Counted from the stretch's first letter, positions 35,594 through 43,853 are shown. The stretch: 64,000 bases of DNA from JACVRW01 sp963850205 (GCA_963850205.1 CAWKKJ010000015.1:248001-312000); one strand, 5' to 3'. The notes: a model not told the origin generated them from the letters alone. Program-made: numbers and translations.

Positions 35594-35612
35594 GCGATAC
35601 CGCTGGTATCGC
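35594..35612 (+). promoter_or_regulatory. Inverted repeat upstream of the CO-dehydrogenase-like genes
   Basis: GCGATACC and GGTATCGC form a perfect 8-bp inverted repeat around a 3-base centre (GCT) in the only sizeable gap (227 bases) inside the 31.6-43.1 kb gene run. It lies ~110 bases before the coxS-like start. It could be a regulator-binding site or a short hairpin; the symmetrical short spacing favours an operator. Confidence 0.35.
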
Positions 35613-35720
35613 TGCGCTCGAGTGCGTCGTCTGGCATCCGCGGATCGGCATCCCAGATCGATCGCCTATTTCTGCACGAACCCTTAGGATCAGCATTGGA
35701 GAGCGACCGAGGGAGGACGG

Positions 35721-36221
35721 ATGAGCACGACCGTGCACGTGTCGACGACCGTGAACGGTGAGTCTCGCGAAGCGGACGTGGAGGCGAGGACCCTTCTCGT
35801 CCACTGGCTGCGGGACCACCTGGGCCTGACCGGGACGCACGTGGGCTGCGACACCTCGAGCTGCGGGGCGTGCACCGTGCATTTCAACGGCGAGGCGGTC
35901 AAGAGCTGCACCCTGCTCGCCGTGCAGGCCGACGGGGGCGAGGTGACCACCATCGAGGGCATGGCCGAGGAGTCCGGGCTGCATCCGCTGCAGCAGGCCT
36001 TCTGGGAGAAGCACGGGCTGCAGTGCGGCTACTGCACCCCCGGGATGATCATGGCCGCGGCCGATCTCTTGGCGCGCAACCCGGACCCGTCCGAGGGCGA
36101 GGTGCGCGAGGCGCTGGCCGGCAACCTGTGCCGCTGCACCGGCTACCAGAACATCGTCACGGCGGTGCAGGCCGCGGCCAAGGCGCGGCCCGCCGCGACC
36201 AAGGAGGAGGTGGGGGTCTGA
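35721..36221 (+). CDS. coxS: CO-dehydrogenase-type small subunit, [2Fe-2S]
   Basis: The 166-residue iron-sulfur subunit of a molybdenum hydroxylase. The plant-ferredoxin cluster is bound by Cys 43, 48, 51 and 63 (GCDTSSCGACTVHFNGEAVK), and the second cluster by Cys 102, 105, 137 and 139 (LQCGYCTPGMIM and AGNLCRCTGYQNIV). It passes electrons from the molybdenum centre in the large subunit to the FAD subunit. The start ATG 35721 has a strong GAGGGAGGACGG site. Its TGA overlaps the ATG of the large subunit by one base. Confidence 0.9.
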   Translation: MSTTVHVSTTVNGESREADVEARTLLVHWLRDHLGLTGTHVGCDTSSCGACTVHFNGEAVKSCTLLAVQADGGEVTTIEGMAEESGLHPLQQAFWEKHGLQCGYCTPGMIMAAADLLARNPDPSEGEVREALAGNLCRCTGYQNIVTAVQAAAKARPAATKEEVGV

Positions 36222-38605
36222 TGGGTGCTCCGGGAGCAGAGGTGGCCGACCGGACCGAGCCGGGCGGTAACGGCTTCGTCGGCCAGGCGCTGAAGCGCAA
36301 GGAGGATCCGCGCCTGATCACGGGCCGCGGCCTCTTCACCGACGACATGGCCCTGCCGGGGATGCTGTACGCGGCGATCGTCCGCTCTCCCGAGGCGCAC
36401 GCGACGATCACCTCGATCGACACGCAGGCCGCGCGCGAGCATCCCGGGGTGGAGGCCGTCTTCACCGGCGAGGACATGGAGGACCTGGCCGCTCCCTGCC
36501 CGATGGTGTGGGTGCCGCCGGGGGTCGAGGTGCACGTGCCCGACCACTGGCCGCTGGCCCGCGGCAAGGTGGGCTACGTCGGGCAGGCGGTGGCCGTCGT
36601 GCTCGGCAGCGACAAGTACGGGGTGGTGGACGCCGCCGCTCTGGTGGACGTCGACTACGACCCGCTGCCGGTGGTCACCGACCCGGAGAAGGCGCTGGAG
36701 GACGACTCACCGATCATCCACGAGGAGTTCGGGACCAACAAGGTCTTCGAATGGTCCCTGCCCGGAGGCGACATCGACGCCGCCTTCGAGGAGGCCGACG
36801 TGGTGGTGGAGCGGCGCATCGTCAATCACCGCACGGCGGGCGGGGCGATCGAGCCGCGCAGTGTGCTCGCCGACTGGCGGGAGGACAAGCTCACCCTCTA
36901 CAGCGCCACCCAGATCCCTCACATCTGCCGCGTGATCCTCTCGATCCAGCTGGGCGTGACCGAGGAGAAGCTCCGGGTGGTCGCACCCGAGGTGGGCGGC
37001 GGCTTCGGTTCGAAGCTGCAGGTCTACGGCGAGGAGGTGCTCGCCTGCTGGGCTGCGCGCAAGACGGGCAAGCCGGTGAAGTGGACGGCCACCCGCACCG
37101 AGGACATGGCCACCACCCACCACGGGCGTGACCAGATCGACTACCTGAAGATCGGCGCCAAGCGCGACGGCAAGGTCACCGGCATCCACGCGAAGATCAT
37201 CCAGGACCTCGGGTCGTATCACCTGATCGAGGGGCCGGTGATCCCGACGTTCAGCGCCTGCGTGATGGGCGGGGTGTACGACTTCGGCGCCATCCAGACC
37301 GACATCGTCGGCGTGTTCACCAACAAGTTCACGACCGACGCCATCCGCGGTGCGGGACGCCCCGAGGCCACGCACATGATCGAGCTGACCATGGACGCGC
37401 TGGCCGCCGAGCTGGACATGGACCCGCTGGAGCTCCGGCGCAAGAACTTCATCACGGAGTTCCCCAGCGAGCGGCCGCACGGGTTCATCTACGACTCGGG
37501 CGACTACCACGCCACGCTGGACAAGTGCCTGGAGATGCTGGACCTCGACGCCTTCCGGCGCGAGCAGGAGGAGCTGCGGGGCAAGGGGATCTACCGCGGG
37601 GTCGGCTTCTCGACCTACGTGGAGATCTGCGGGCTCGGGCCCTCGCGGGCGCTGGGACCGGACGGCTGGGGCATGCAGGGCGGCTACTTCGAGTCGGCGC
37701 AGGTGCGCGTGCACCCCACCGGCTCGGTCACCGTCTACTCCGGCACCTCGCCGCACGGGCAGGGCCTGGAGACCAGCTTCGCGCAGATCACCGCCGACCG
37801 CCTGGGCGTCGCGCCCGACGTGGTCGACGTGATCCACGGCGACACCAACACCGGCCCGTTCGGCAAGAACACCTACGGCTCGCGCTCGCTGGCCGTGGGC
37901 GGTGAGGCCATCGCCCGGGCCGCGGAGAAGGTGCAGGACAAGGCCAAGCGGATCGTGGCGCACAAGCTGGAGGCGGCGCCCGAGGACATCGAGCTGGCCG
38001 ACGGGTCGTTCCAGGTCCGGGGCTCGCCCGACAAGTCGATGACGCTGGCCGAGGTGGCCGGCGAGGCCTACATCCCCGGGGACCTGCCCGACGGGATGGA
38101 GGCCGGGCTGGACGAGATGTGCTTCTACGACCCGGAGAACTTCGTCTGGCCGTTCGGTGCGCACGCGTGCATCACCGAAGTGGACGCGGAGACCGGGCGC
38201 GTGGACGTCATCCGCTACATCGCGGTCGACGACTGCGGGCCGGCGATCAACCCGCTGCTGATCGACGGGCAGATCCACGGTGGCATCGTGCACGCGGTGG
38301 GCCAGGTGCTCTACGAGCAGGTGGCCTACGACGAGGACGGTCAGCTGGTGACCGGCACGTTCGTCGACTACGCGCTTCCGAGCGCCGCCGACGTGCCCAG
38401 CTTCGAGACCGCCCGTACCGAGACCCCGAGCCCGACGAACACGCTCGGGGTCAAGGGCGTAGGCGAGGCGGCGACCATCGCCTGCTCGCCGGCCGTGGTG
38501 GCCTCGGTGCTGGACGCGCTGAAGCCGCTGGGGGTGGACGACATCGACATGCCGCTCTCGCCGATGCGGGTCTGGCAGGCGATCCAGGAAGGGGGTCAGG
38601 CGTGA
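36221..38605 (+). CDS. coxL: Molybdenum hydroxylase large subunit, CO-dehydrogenase form II-like
   Basis: A ~794-residue large subunit with VGQALKRKEDPRLITGRGLF, FTDDM, the molybdopterin-binding APEVGGGFGSKLQVYGEEVL and the C-terminal GVKGVGEAATIACSPAVVAS, whose Glu is the active-site base. The active-site loop at ~373-380 reads DAIRGAGR. True aerobic CO dehydrogenase (form I) has AYxCSFR with a Cys for the Mo-S-Cu site; the AYRGAGR-type loop marks form II, whose natural substrate is disputed. So this is a CO-dehydrogenase-like enzyme that may oxidise another compound. The start ATG 36221 overlaps the coxS stop. Confidence 0.85.
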   Translation: MGAPGAEVADRTEPGGNGFVGQALKRKEDPRLITGRGLFTDDMALPGMLYAAIVRSPEAHATITSIDTQAAREHPGVEAVFTGEDMEDLAAPCPMVWVPPGVEVHVPDHWPLARGKVGYVGQAVAVVLGSDKYGVVDAAALVDVDYDPLPVVTDPEKALEDDSPIIHEEFGTNKVFEWSLPGGDIDAAFEEADVVVERRIVNHRTAGGAIEPRSVLADWREDKLTLYSATQIPHICRVILSIQLGVTEEKLRVVAPEVGGGFGSKLQVYGEEVLACWAARKTGKPVKWTATRTEDMATTHHGRDQIDYLKIGAKRDGKVTGIHAKIIQDLGSYHLIEGPVIPTFSACVMGGVYDFGAIQTDIVGVFTNKFTTDAIRGAGRPEATHMIELTMDALAAELDMDPLELRRKNFITEFPSERPHGFIYDSGDYHATLDKCLEMLDLDAFRREQEELRGKGIYRGVGFSTYVEICGLGPSRALGPDGWGMQGGYFESAQVRVHPTGSVTVYSGTSPHGQGLETSFAQITADRLGVAPDVVDVIHGDTNTGPFGKNTYGSRSLAVGGEAIARAAEKVQDKAKRIVAHKLEAAPEDIELADGSFQVRGSPDKSMTLAEVAGEAYIPGDLPDGMEAGLDEMCFYDPENFVWPFGAHACITEVDAETGRVDVIRYIAVDDCGPAINPLLIDGQIHGGIVHAVGQVLYEQVAYDEDGQLVTGTFVDYALPSAADVPSFETARTETPSPTNTLGVKGVGEAATIACSPAVVASVLDALKPLGVDDIDMPLSPMRVWQAIQEGGQA

Positions 38606-39447
38606 TCCCGGCCGCATTCGACTACGTGGCGCCCGACTCCCTGGAGGAGGCGGTGCGCCACCTTCACGAGGGCGGCGAGGACGCAACCGTACTGGCCGGC
38701 GGGCACTCGCTGCTTCCGCTGATGAAGCTCCGTCTCGCGCATCCGACCCTGCTGGTGGACCTGCGCAACGTCCCTGGCCTGCACGGCGTGCAGCAGGATG
38801 ACGGCAACTACCGGATCGGGGCGATGACGACGCACTCCGTCCTGGAGGACAACCCCGAGATGGGCCTGCTGTCGAAGGCGTCGGGCACGATCGCCGACCG
38901 CCAGGTACGGCACCGGGGCACGGTGGGAGGCTCGGTGGCCCACGGCGACGCCGCGGCCGATATGCCCGCGGTGGTGCTGGCCTACGAGGGCGAGGTGACG
39001 GTCCAGGGCCCGAACGGCACCCGGACGATCGCGGCGAAGGAGTTCTTCCAGGACTTCCTCACGACCGCGATCGAGCAGGACGAGGTGCTGACCGAGCTGC
39101 ACGTGCCCACCATGGAGGGCTGGGGCTTCGGCTATGAGAAGTTCAACCGTCGCGCCGAGGACTGGGCGATGGTGGCCGTGTGCGCCCTGGTCAAGAAGGC
39201 CGGCGACGGCAGCTGCGAGGACGTGCGCATCGGCTTGACGCACATGGGCCCCACGCCCCTGCGGGCGACGGCGGCCGAGGACGCGCTCCGGGGCGGGGCG
39301 CTCGACGAGGAGTCGATCGCCGCCGCGGCGGAGCAGGCGGGAGAGGGCACCGAGCCGCCCGGCGACCTGAACGCCACGCCCGACTACAAGCGCCATCTGG
39401 CCCGCGTGCTCTCACGGCGGGCGCTCACCGCCGCCGCCGAGGGGTGA
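38602..39447 (+). CDS. coxM: CO-dehydrogenase-type medium subunit, FAD-binding
   Basis: GTG 38602 overlaps the TGA of the large subunit (GTGA). The 281-residue protein has FDYVAPDSLEEAVRHLHEGG and the two flavin motifs VLAGGHSLLPLMKLRLAHPT and RHRGTVGGSVAHGDAAADMP, followed by the CO_deh_flav_C domain (YEKFNRRAEDWAMVAVCALV). It accepts electrons from the iron-sulfur subunit and passes them to an outside acceptor such as quinone. Gene order S-L-M differs from the M-S-L order of classic form I clusters, in line with form II. Confidence 0.88.
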   Translation: MIPAAFDYVAPDSLEEAVRHLHEGGEDATVLAGGHSLLPLMKLRLAHPTLLVDLRNVPGLHGVQQDDGNYRIGAMTTHSVLEDNPEMGLLSKASGTIADRQVRHRGTVGGSVAHGDAAADMPAVVLAYEGEVTVQGPNGTRTIAAKEFFQDFLTTAIEQDEVLTELHVPTMEGWGFGYEKFNRRAEDWAMVAVCALVKKAGDGSCEDVRIGLTHMGPTPLRATAAEDALRGGALDEESIAAAAEQAGEGTEPPGDLNATPDYKRHLARVLSRRALTAAAEG

Positions 39448-39451
39448 CGGG

Positions 39452-40297
39452 CTGAGCTTCGCTGATCCGGAGGCGGTTCGGGAGGCCCTGGCGGGCGAGC
39501 GCTATCTCGCCGACCGGGGCCTCTCGACCTCGGTGTACCTCGCGTTCGCGCTGGAGCAGCCGCTGCTCCTGGAGGGCGAGGCCGGGGTGGGCAAGACCGA
39601 GGTGGCGAAGGCGCTGGCGGGCGCCACGGACGCGCACCTGATCCGGCTGCAATGCCACGAGGGCATCGACCTCCACCACGCCCTCTACGACTGGGACTAC
39701 CCGCGCCAGCTGCTGCACCTGAGGGCGGGGGCGGAGGAGGCCCTCTACACGGAGCGCTTCCTGCTCCGGCGGCCGCTCTTGGAGGCTCTGCAGCACGAGG
39801 GCCCGGTGGTGCTGCTCATCGACGAGATCGATCGCGCCGACGACGAGTTCGAGGCCTTCCTGCTCGAGTTCCTGTCCGACTTCCAGGTCTCGATTCCGGA
39901 GCTCGGCACGGTGACCGCCGAGGGGCGGCCGCTGGTGGTCATCACCTCCAACCGGACCCGGGAGCTGCACGACGCGCTCAAGCGCCGCTGCCTCTACCAC
40001 TGGATCGACTATCCGGCGCCGGAGCGCGAGGGGCAGATCGTGCGCGCGCGGCTGCCGGGGGTGCCGGACGAGATCGCCACGCGGGTCTGCGAGGCGGTCG
40101 CCCGCCTCCGGGGCGAGGACCTGTACAAGCTCCCGGGCGTGGGCGAGACCATCGGCTGGGCCCAGGCGCTGCTGGCGCTCGAGGACGGCGATCTGGAGGA
40201 GACCCTGGGCGTCGCGCTCAAGGTGCGAGAGGACATCGACCGGGTGCGCGAGGCAGGGATGCTCAGGGACCTCGCGCGCGCCGGGGGCGGACCCTGA
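39452..40297 (+). CDS. coxD: MoxR-family AAA+ ATPase, second copy (CoxD-like)
   Basis: Homology to the family begins at SFADPEAVREALAGERYLAD, so the real start is probably near 39452, where only CTG is available; GTG 39533 is the first ordinary start but would remove ~27 conserved residues. Walker A is LLLEGEAGVGKTEVAKALAG, Walker B VVLLIDEIDRADDEFEAFLL and sensor 1 LVVITSNRTRELHDALKRRC. In Oligotropha carboxidovorans CoxD helps build the Mo-S-Cu site. It is paralogous to the ATPase at 33059 and shares FLLEFLSDFQVSIPE, but is shorter between the Walker motifs. Confidence 0.8.
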   Translation: MSFADPEAVREALAGERYLADRGLSTSVYLAFALEQPLLLEGEAGVGKTEVAKALAGATDAHLIRLQCHEGIDLHHALYDWDYPRQLLHLRAGAEEALYTERFLLRRPLLEALQHEGPVVLLIDEIDRADDEFEAFLLEFLSDFQVSIPELGTVTAEGRPLVVITSNRTRELHDALKRRCLYHWIDYPAPEREGQIVRARLPGVPDEIATRVCEAVARLRGEDLYKLPGVGETIGWAQALLALEDGDLEETLGVALKVREDIDRVREAGMLRDLARAGGGP

Positions 40298-41439
40298 ACG
40301 GCGAGCGGCTCGGGCTGCGGCTCACGGGCCGGCTGGTGCTGTTGGCACGCGCCATGCGGGCCGGCGGCGCTCGGGTGGGCGTGGACGAGCTGCTCTCGGC
40401 CCACCGCGCCCTGGCGGCCGTCGATCCCGGCGACCGCGGCGCCTCCTACCACGCCCTGCGAGCGACCCTCTGCTCGCGCCGGTCGGACCTGGTCGTCTTC
40501 GACGCGGCGTTCGCGGAGCTGTTCGTGGCGGCCGAGCCCGAGCCGCAGGCGTCGCCGGCGCTGGAGGAGCTGCCCAGGATGGCGCTCCCGCGCGCGGCGG
40601 TGCCCGGCTCCGACCTCCGGCAGCTGGAGGCCGAGACCGAGGTGGTGCCCGCCGCCTGGTCGGACGTCGAGCTGTTGCACGAGAAGGACTTCGCCGCCTA
40701 CTCGGACGCCGAGCGCAGGACGGCGCGGCAGATCATGCGGCGGCTGGCCGCGGCGGCTCCGGTCCGCCCGAGCCGCCGGACCCGGCCCGCGCATCGCCGC
40801 GGCGCCCCGCCCCATGCCGCCCGACCCGACCTCCGCCGGACGATCCGCGCCTCGCTGCGCACGGGCGGGGACCCGTTCGAACGCCACTGGCGCGAGCCGG
40901 GCGAGCGGCCGCGGCCGCTGGTGCTGGTCTGCGACGTCTCGGGCTCGATGGAGCCCTACGCGCGCATGCTGCTCCAGTACATGCAGGCCTGCGTGGCCGC
41001 GCGCCGGCGCGTGGAGGCCTTCGTGTTCGGCACCAGGCTCACGCGCGTGACCGGCGAGCTCGCCGGCCGCGATCCCGACCGGGCCCTGGACCGTGCCTCC
41101 GCCGCTGCGGACGACTGGTCTGGCGGCACCCGGATCGGGGAGGCGCTGGGGACGCTCAACCGCGAGTACGGCCGCCGTCTCGGCCGGGGCGCGATCGTGG
41201 TGCTCCTCTCCGACGGGTGGGACCGCGGCGAGCCGGAGCTCCTCGCCGCCGAGATCGAGCGGCTGCAGCGCTGCGCGTACCGGCTGATCTGGCTCAACCC
41301 GCTGAAGGCGAGCCCGGACTACGAGCCCCTCACGCGCGGGATGCAGGCGGCCCTGCCGCACGTGGACCATTTCCTGGCCGGCAACTCCCTAGCCTCCCTG
41401 ACCGAGCTCGCGTTACTGATGGAGGAGGGCTTGGAATGA
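40294..41439 (+). CDS. coxE: VWA-domain protein, second copy (CoxE-like)
   Basis: The frame overlaps the CoxD-like stop by a CTGA; the first conventional start is GTG 40336, fourteen codons in. The ~380-residue protein has an N-terminal helical part (LVLLARAMRAGGARVGVDEL), a basic middle (RPSRRTRPAHRRGAPPHAAR) and a C-terminal VWA domain with full MIDAS residues: LVLVCDVSGSMEPYARMLLQ, WSGGTRIGEALGTLNREYG and AIVVLLSDGWDRGE. It is the expected partner of the CoxD-like ATPase in maturing the molybdenum enzyme. It is paralogous to 33979-35493 but lacks that protein's His/Asp-rich insert. Confidence 0.82.
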   Translation: MNGERLGLRLTGRLVLLARAMRAGGARVGVDELLSAHRALAAVDPGDRGASYHALRATLCSRRSDLVVFDAAFAELFVAAEPEPQASPALEELPRMALPRAAVPGSDLRQLEAETEVVPAAWSDVELLHEKDFAAYSDAERRTARQIMRRLAAAAPVRPSRRTRPAHRRGAPPHAARPDLRRTIRASLRTGGDPFERHWREPGERPRPLVLVCDVSGSMEPYARMLLQYMQACVAARRRVEAFVFGTRLTRVTGELAGRDPDRALDRASAAADDWSGGTRIGEALGTLNREYGRRLGRGAIVVLLSDGWDRGEPELLAAEIERLQRCAYRLIWLNPLKASPDYEPLTRGMQAALPHVDHFLAGNSLASLTELALLMEEGLE

Positions 41440-41479
41440 GCCCCGCCTGGGAAGACTGCGCAACGAGGAAAGGGAGCCC

Positions 41480-41794
41480 ATGAAGGACGTAGTGGATGAC
41501 GTGCGGGCCTGGACCGCCCGCGGCGACCGGGTGGCCATCGCCACGGTCGTGGGAGTGAAGCGCTCGGCGCCGCGCCCGCCGGGAGCGAAGATGGCGGTCA
41601 ACGAGCACGGCGACGTGTCCGGCGCCGTCTCCGGCGGCTGCGTCGAGGGCGCGGTGGTCGAGGTGGCGGCCGAGGTGCTGAAGGGCGAGGGCCCTCAGCT
41701 GTTGCACTTCGGGATCGCCGACTCCGAGGCCTGGGACGTCGGCCTGCCCTGCGGCGGCGAGATCGACGTGTTCGTGGAGGAATTCGAGGAGTGA
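41480..41794 (+). CDS. XdhC/CoxI N-terminal domain protein
   Basis: The 104-residue protein is the XdhC_CoxI N-terminal domain alone: VVDDVRAWTARGDRVAIATV, VGVKRSAPRPPGAKMAVNEH, SGAVSGGCVEGAVVEVAAEV and WDVGLPCGGEIDVFVEEFEE. XdhC binds the molybdenum cofactor and helps sulfurate it before insertion into xanthine-dehydrogenase-type enzymes. Here the family is split: the Rossmann-type second half is the next gene, overlapping by GTGA. The Cys of GGC and of PCGG are conserved. Confidence 0.82.
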   Translation: MKDVVDDVRAWTARGDRVAIATVVGVKRSAPRPPGAKMAVNEHGDVSGAVSGGCVEGAVVEVAAEVLKGEGPQLLHFGIADSEAWDVGLPCGGEIDVFVEEFEE

Positions 41795-42555
41795 GCGCGC
41801 AGGGCGAGTTCGCCGGCATCGCGGCGGACGACGGGCGGGCCGCGATCGCGACCGTGATCGCGGGCACCGGCCTGGGGGCGAAGCTGCTCGTGCGCCCGGA
41901 CGGCGCCACCGAGGGCGGCCTCGGGAGCCCGGAGCTGGACGCCGCCGCCGTGGAGGCGGCAGAGGAGCTCATGTGGGCCGAGCGCTCCGAGGTGCGCGAG
42001 CTCGAGGAGAGCACGCTCTTCGTCGACGTGACCGCGCCGGCGCCGCGGCTCGTGATCTTCGGGGCCGTGGACTACGCCGCCGCCCTCGCGCGCCTGGCTC
42101 GGGCGGCCGGGTGGCGGCCGTTCGTCTGCGACCCGCGCTCGCAGTTCGCCACCGCGGACCGCTTCCCGGACGCGGAGGAGGTCATCGCCGCCTGGCCGGA
42201 GGAGGCCTTCGCCCGCGCGGGCGGGATCGATCGCGCCACCTACATCGCGGTGCTCACCCACGACCCCAAGCTGGACGACGCCGCGCTCACGCTCGCGCTG
42301 CACTCCGACGCCCCCTACATCGGGGCGATGGGCAGCCGCAGGGCCCAGGCCAAGCGCCGCGAACGGCTCCTGGCGGCCGGCATCTCGGAGGAGCTGCTCG
42401 AGCGGATCGCCGCGCCGATCGGGCTCGACCTGGGCGCCGTCACCCCGGAGGAGACCGCGCTGTCGATCATGTCCGAGGTGGTGGCGGTCAGAAACGAACG
42501 CGAGGGCGGGCGCCTGTCGGAGAGCTCCGGGCGCATTCACGAGGTGGGAGCGTGA
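41791..42555 (+). CDS. XdhC/CoxI family protein with C-terminal Rossmann domain
   Basis: GTG 41791 overlaps the previous stop. The first ~85 residues resemble a degenerate XdhC N-terminal domain, and the rest is XdhC_C: RLVIFGAVDYAAALARLARA, PFVCDPRSQFATADRFPDAE, TYIAVLTHDPKLDDAALTLA and APYIGAMGSRRAQAKRRERL, ending with IGLDLGAVTPEETALSIMSE. The usual glycine-rich G-x-G-x-x-x loop after the first strand is altered (GAVDYAAAL). It should act with the small protein before it to load sulfurated molybdenum cofactor into CoxL. Confidence 0.82.
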   Translation: MSAQGEFAGIAADDGRAAIATVIAGTGLGAKLLVRPDGATEGGLGSPELDAAAVEAAEELMWAERSEVRELEESTLFVDVTAPAPRLVIFGAVDYAAALARLARAAGWRPFVCDPRSQFATADRFPDAEEVIAAWPEEAFARAGGIDRATYIAVLTHDPKLDDAALTLALHSDAPYIGAMGSRRAQAKRRERLLAAGISEELLERIAAPIGLDLGAVTPEETALSIMSEVVAVRNEREGGRLSESSGRIHEVGA

Positions 42556-43133
42556 TCGGAGGCATCGTGCTGGCGGCCGGCGCCGGCACGCGCTTCGGCG
42601 GCGGCAAGCAGCTCGCCCTGCTCGACGGGCGGCCCCTTCTCGAGCACGCTGTGCGGGCCATGACCTCCGCGCCCGTGGGCCGGGCGCTGGTGGTGCTGGG
42701 CTCGGGGGCGGACGAGGTGGCTGCGACAGTCGATCTGCACGGCGCCGAGATCCTGGTGTGCGAGCGCTGGGACGAGGGCCAGGCCGCCTCCCTGGCCTGC
42801 GCCCTGGCGGAGCTCGAGGACTGCGAGGCGGTGGTGGTCACCCTCGGCGACCAGCCCCGCCTCTCGCCCGACGCGATCCGCCGCGTGATCGCGGGCCGCG
42901 GCGGCGGCGCGGCCGCCGTGCGGGCCACCTACCGCGGCGAGCCCGGTCATCCGGTGTTGCTGGAGCAGGCCCTGTTCGAGCGCCTGCGCGACGTGACCGG
43001 AGACCACGGGGCCCGCAACCTGCTGCTGAGCGTGCAGACCCACGAGATCGCCTGCGACGACCTGGGCGGAGGCGAGGACGTGGACACCCCCGCCCAGTTG
43101 GACGCGCTGCGATCCGGCGGGCCGGTCGCTTAG
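42552..43133 (+). CDS. MobA-like molybdenum cofactor nucleotidyltransferase
   Basis: GTG 42552 overlaps the XdhC stop (GTGA). The 193-residue protein has the nucleotide-binding start GGIVLAAGAGTRFGGGKQLA, the metal-binding VVVTLGDQPRLSPDAIRRVI, and GEPGHPVLLEQALFERLRDV, DHGARNLLLSV and DVDTPAQLDAL near the end. This is the MocA/MobA-type family that adds CMP or GMP to molybdopterin; CO-dehydrogenase-like enzymes use the cytosine form, so a MocA role is likely. It is the last gene of the plus-strand run and its final four bases overlap the convergent esterase. Confidence 0.85.
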   Translation: MIGGIVLAAGAGTRFGGGKQLALLDGRPLLEHAVRAMTSAPVGRALVVLGSGADEVAATVDLHGAEILVCERWDEGQAASLACALAELEDCEAVVVTLGDQPRLSPDAIRRVIAGRGGGAAAVRATYRGEPGHPVLLEQALFERLRDVTGDHGARNLLLSVQTHEIACDDLGGGEDVDTPAQLDALRSGGPVA

Positions 43134-43777
43134 TCCAGGCTCAGGACGGCCACGTCCGCCAGCCAGCCCTGCAGATCAGCGAGGAAAGTCGGGTCGATGC
43201 GGTGGCCCATCGGCGACTCGCGGTAGGTGAGCTCCGCCCCGGCGGCCGCGAGGCGGTCGCGTGCGTCGCGGGCGAACTCGACCGAGATCACGGGGTCCTG
43301 CTCGCCGTGGCCGATGGCCACCGGCAGGCCGGCGGCGTTCTCCGGATCGACGGCGAAGCCCTCGACCGTGGGGATGAAGCCGCTCAGCGCCAGCACGCCG
43401 GCCGGCCGCGGGCGGCCCTCCCCCAGGCCGAGCGCGTAGGACATCACCGCGCCCTGGGAGAAGCCGCCGAGCACCATCCGCTCGGGCGGCAGGTCGTGCT
43501 TGGCGAGGACCCGGTCAAGCTCCGAGCCGACCGCGTCGTAGGTGGCGTGGAAGGTGCCGGGGTCCGGGAAGCCCACCCGCGGGACCGCGTACCAGTGCGC
43601 GCCCCCCGGCGGAAGCGAGAGCGGCCCCCGCAGGGTGAACCCCAGCAGCCGGCGCGCGGGGTCGAGCATGTCGAGAAGGGGAGCGAGATCGTGCTCGTCC
43701 GCACCGCGTCCGTGGAAGAGGACGAGCGCCCCCTGCGGCGCCCCGGCGGGCTCGCGATAGACTGATTGCATCGGCAA
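43130..43777 (-). CDS. Phospholipase/carboxylesterase family protein
   Basis: The 215-residue alpha/beta hydrolase has GALVLFHGRGADEHDLAPLL (oxyanion), the nucleophile VLGGFSQGAVMSYALGLGEG (G-F-S-Q-G), the acid in VAIGHGEQDPVISVEFARDA and the final His in YRESPMGHRIDPTFLADLQG. This is the PF02230 family of small carboxylesterases and acyl-protein thioesterases. It is convergent with the cofactor gene and not obviously linked to it. ATG 43777 is preceded by the MarR gene running the other way. Confidence 0.85.
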   Translation of the reverse strand: MPMQSVYREPAGAPQGALVLFHGRGADEHDLAPLLDMLDPARRLLGFTLRGPLSLPPGGAHWYAVPRVGFPDPGTFHATYDAVGSELDRVLAKHDLPPERMVLGGFSQGAVMSYALGLGEGRPRPAGVLALSGFIPTVEGFAVDPENAAGLPVAIGHGEQDPVISVEFARDARDRLAAAGAELTYRESPMGHRIDPTFLADLQGWLADVAVLSLD

Positions 43778-43853
43778 CTACCCTAGCGAGTCATCGACCC
43801 CCACGGCGCCGGCCCCGCTGCTCGACCGCGATGAGCTCGGCGCGTGGCGCGGG

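Noticed and set aside
36707..38686. 659-residue minus-strand ORF over coxL
   Set aside because: It runs antisense to a conserved large subunit and has no recognisable motif.
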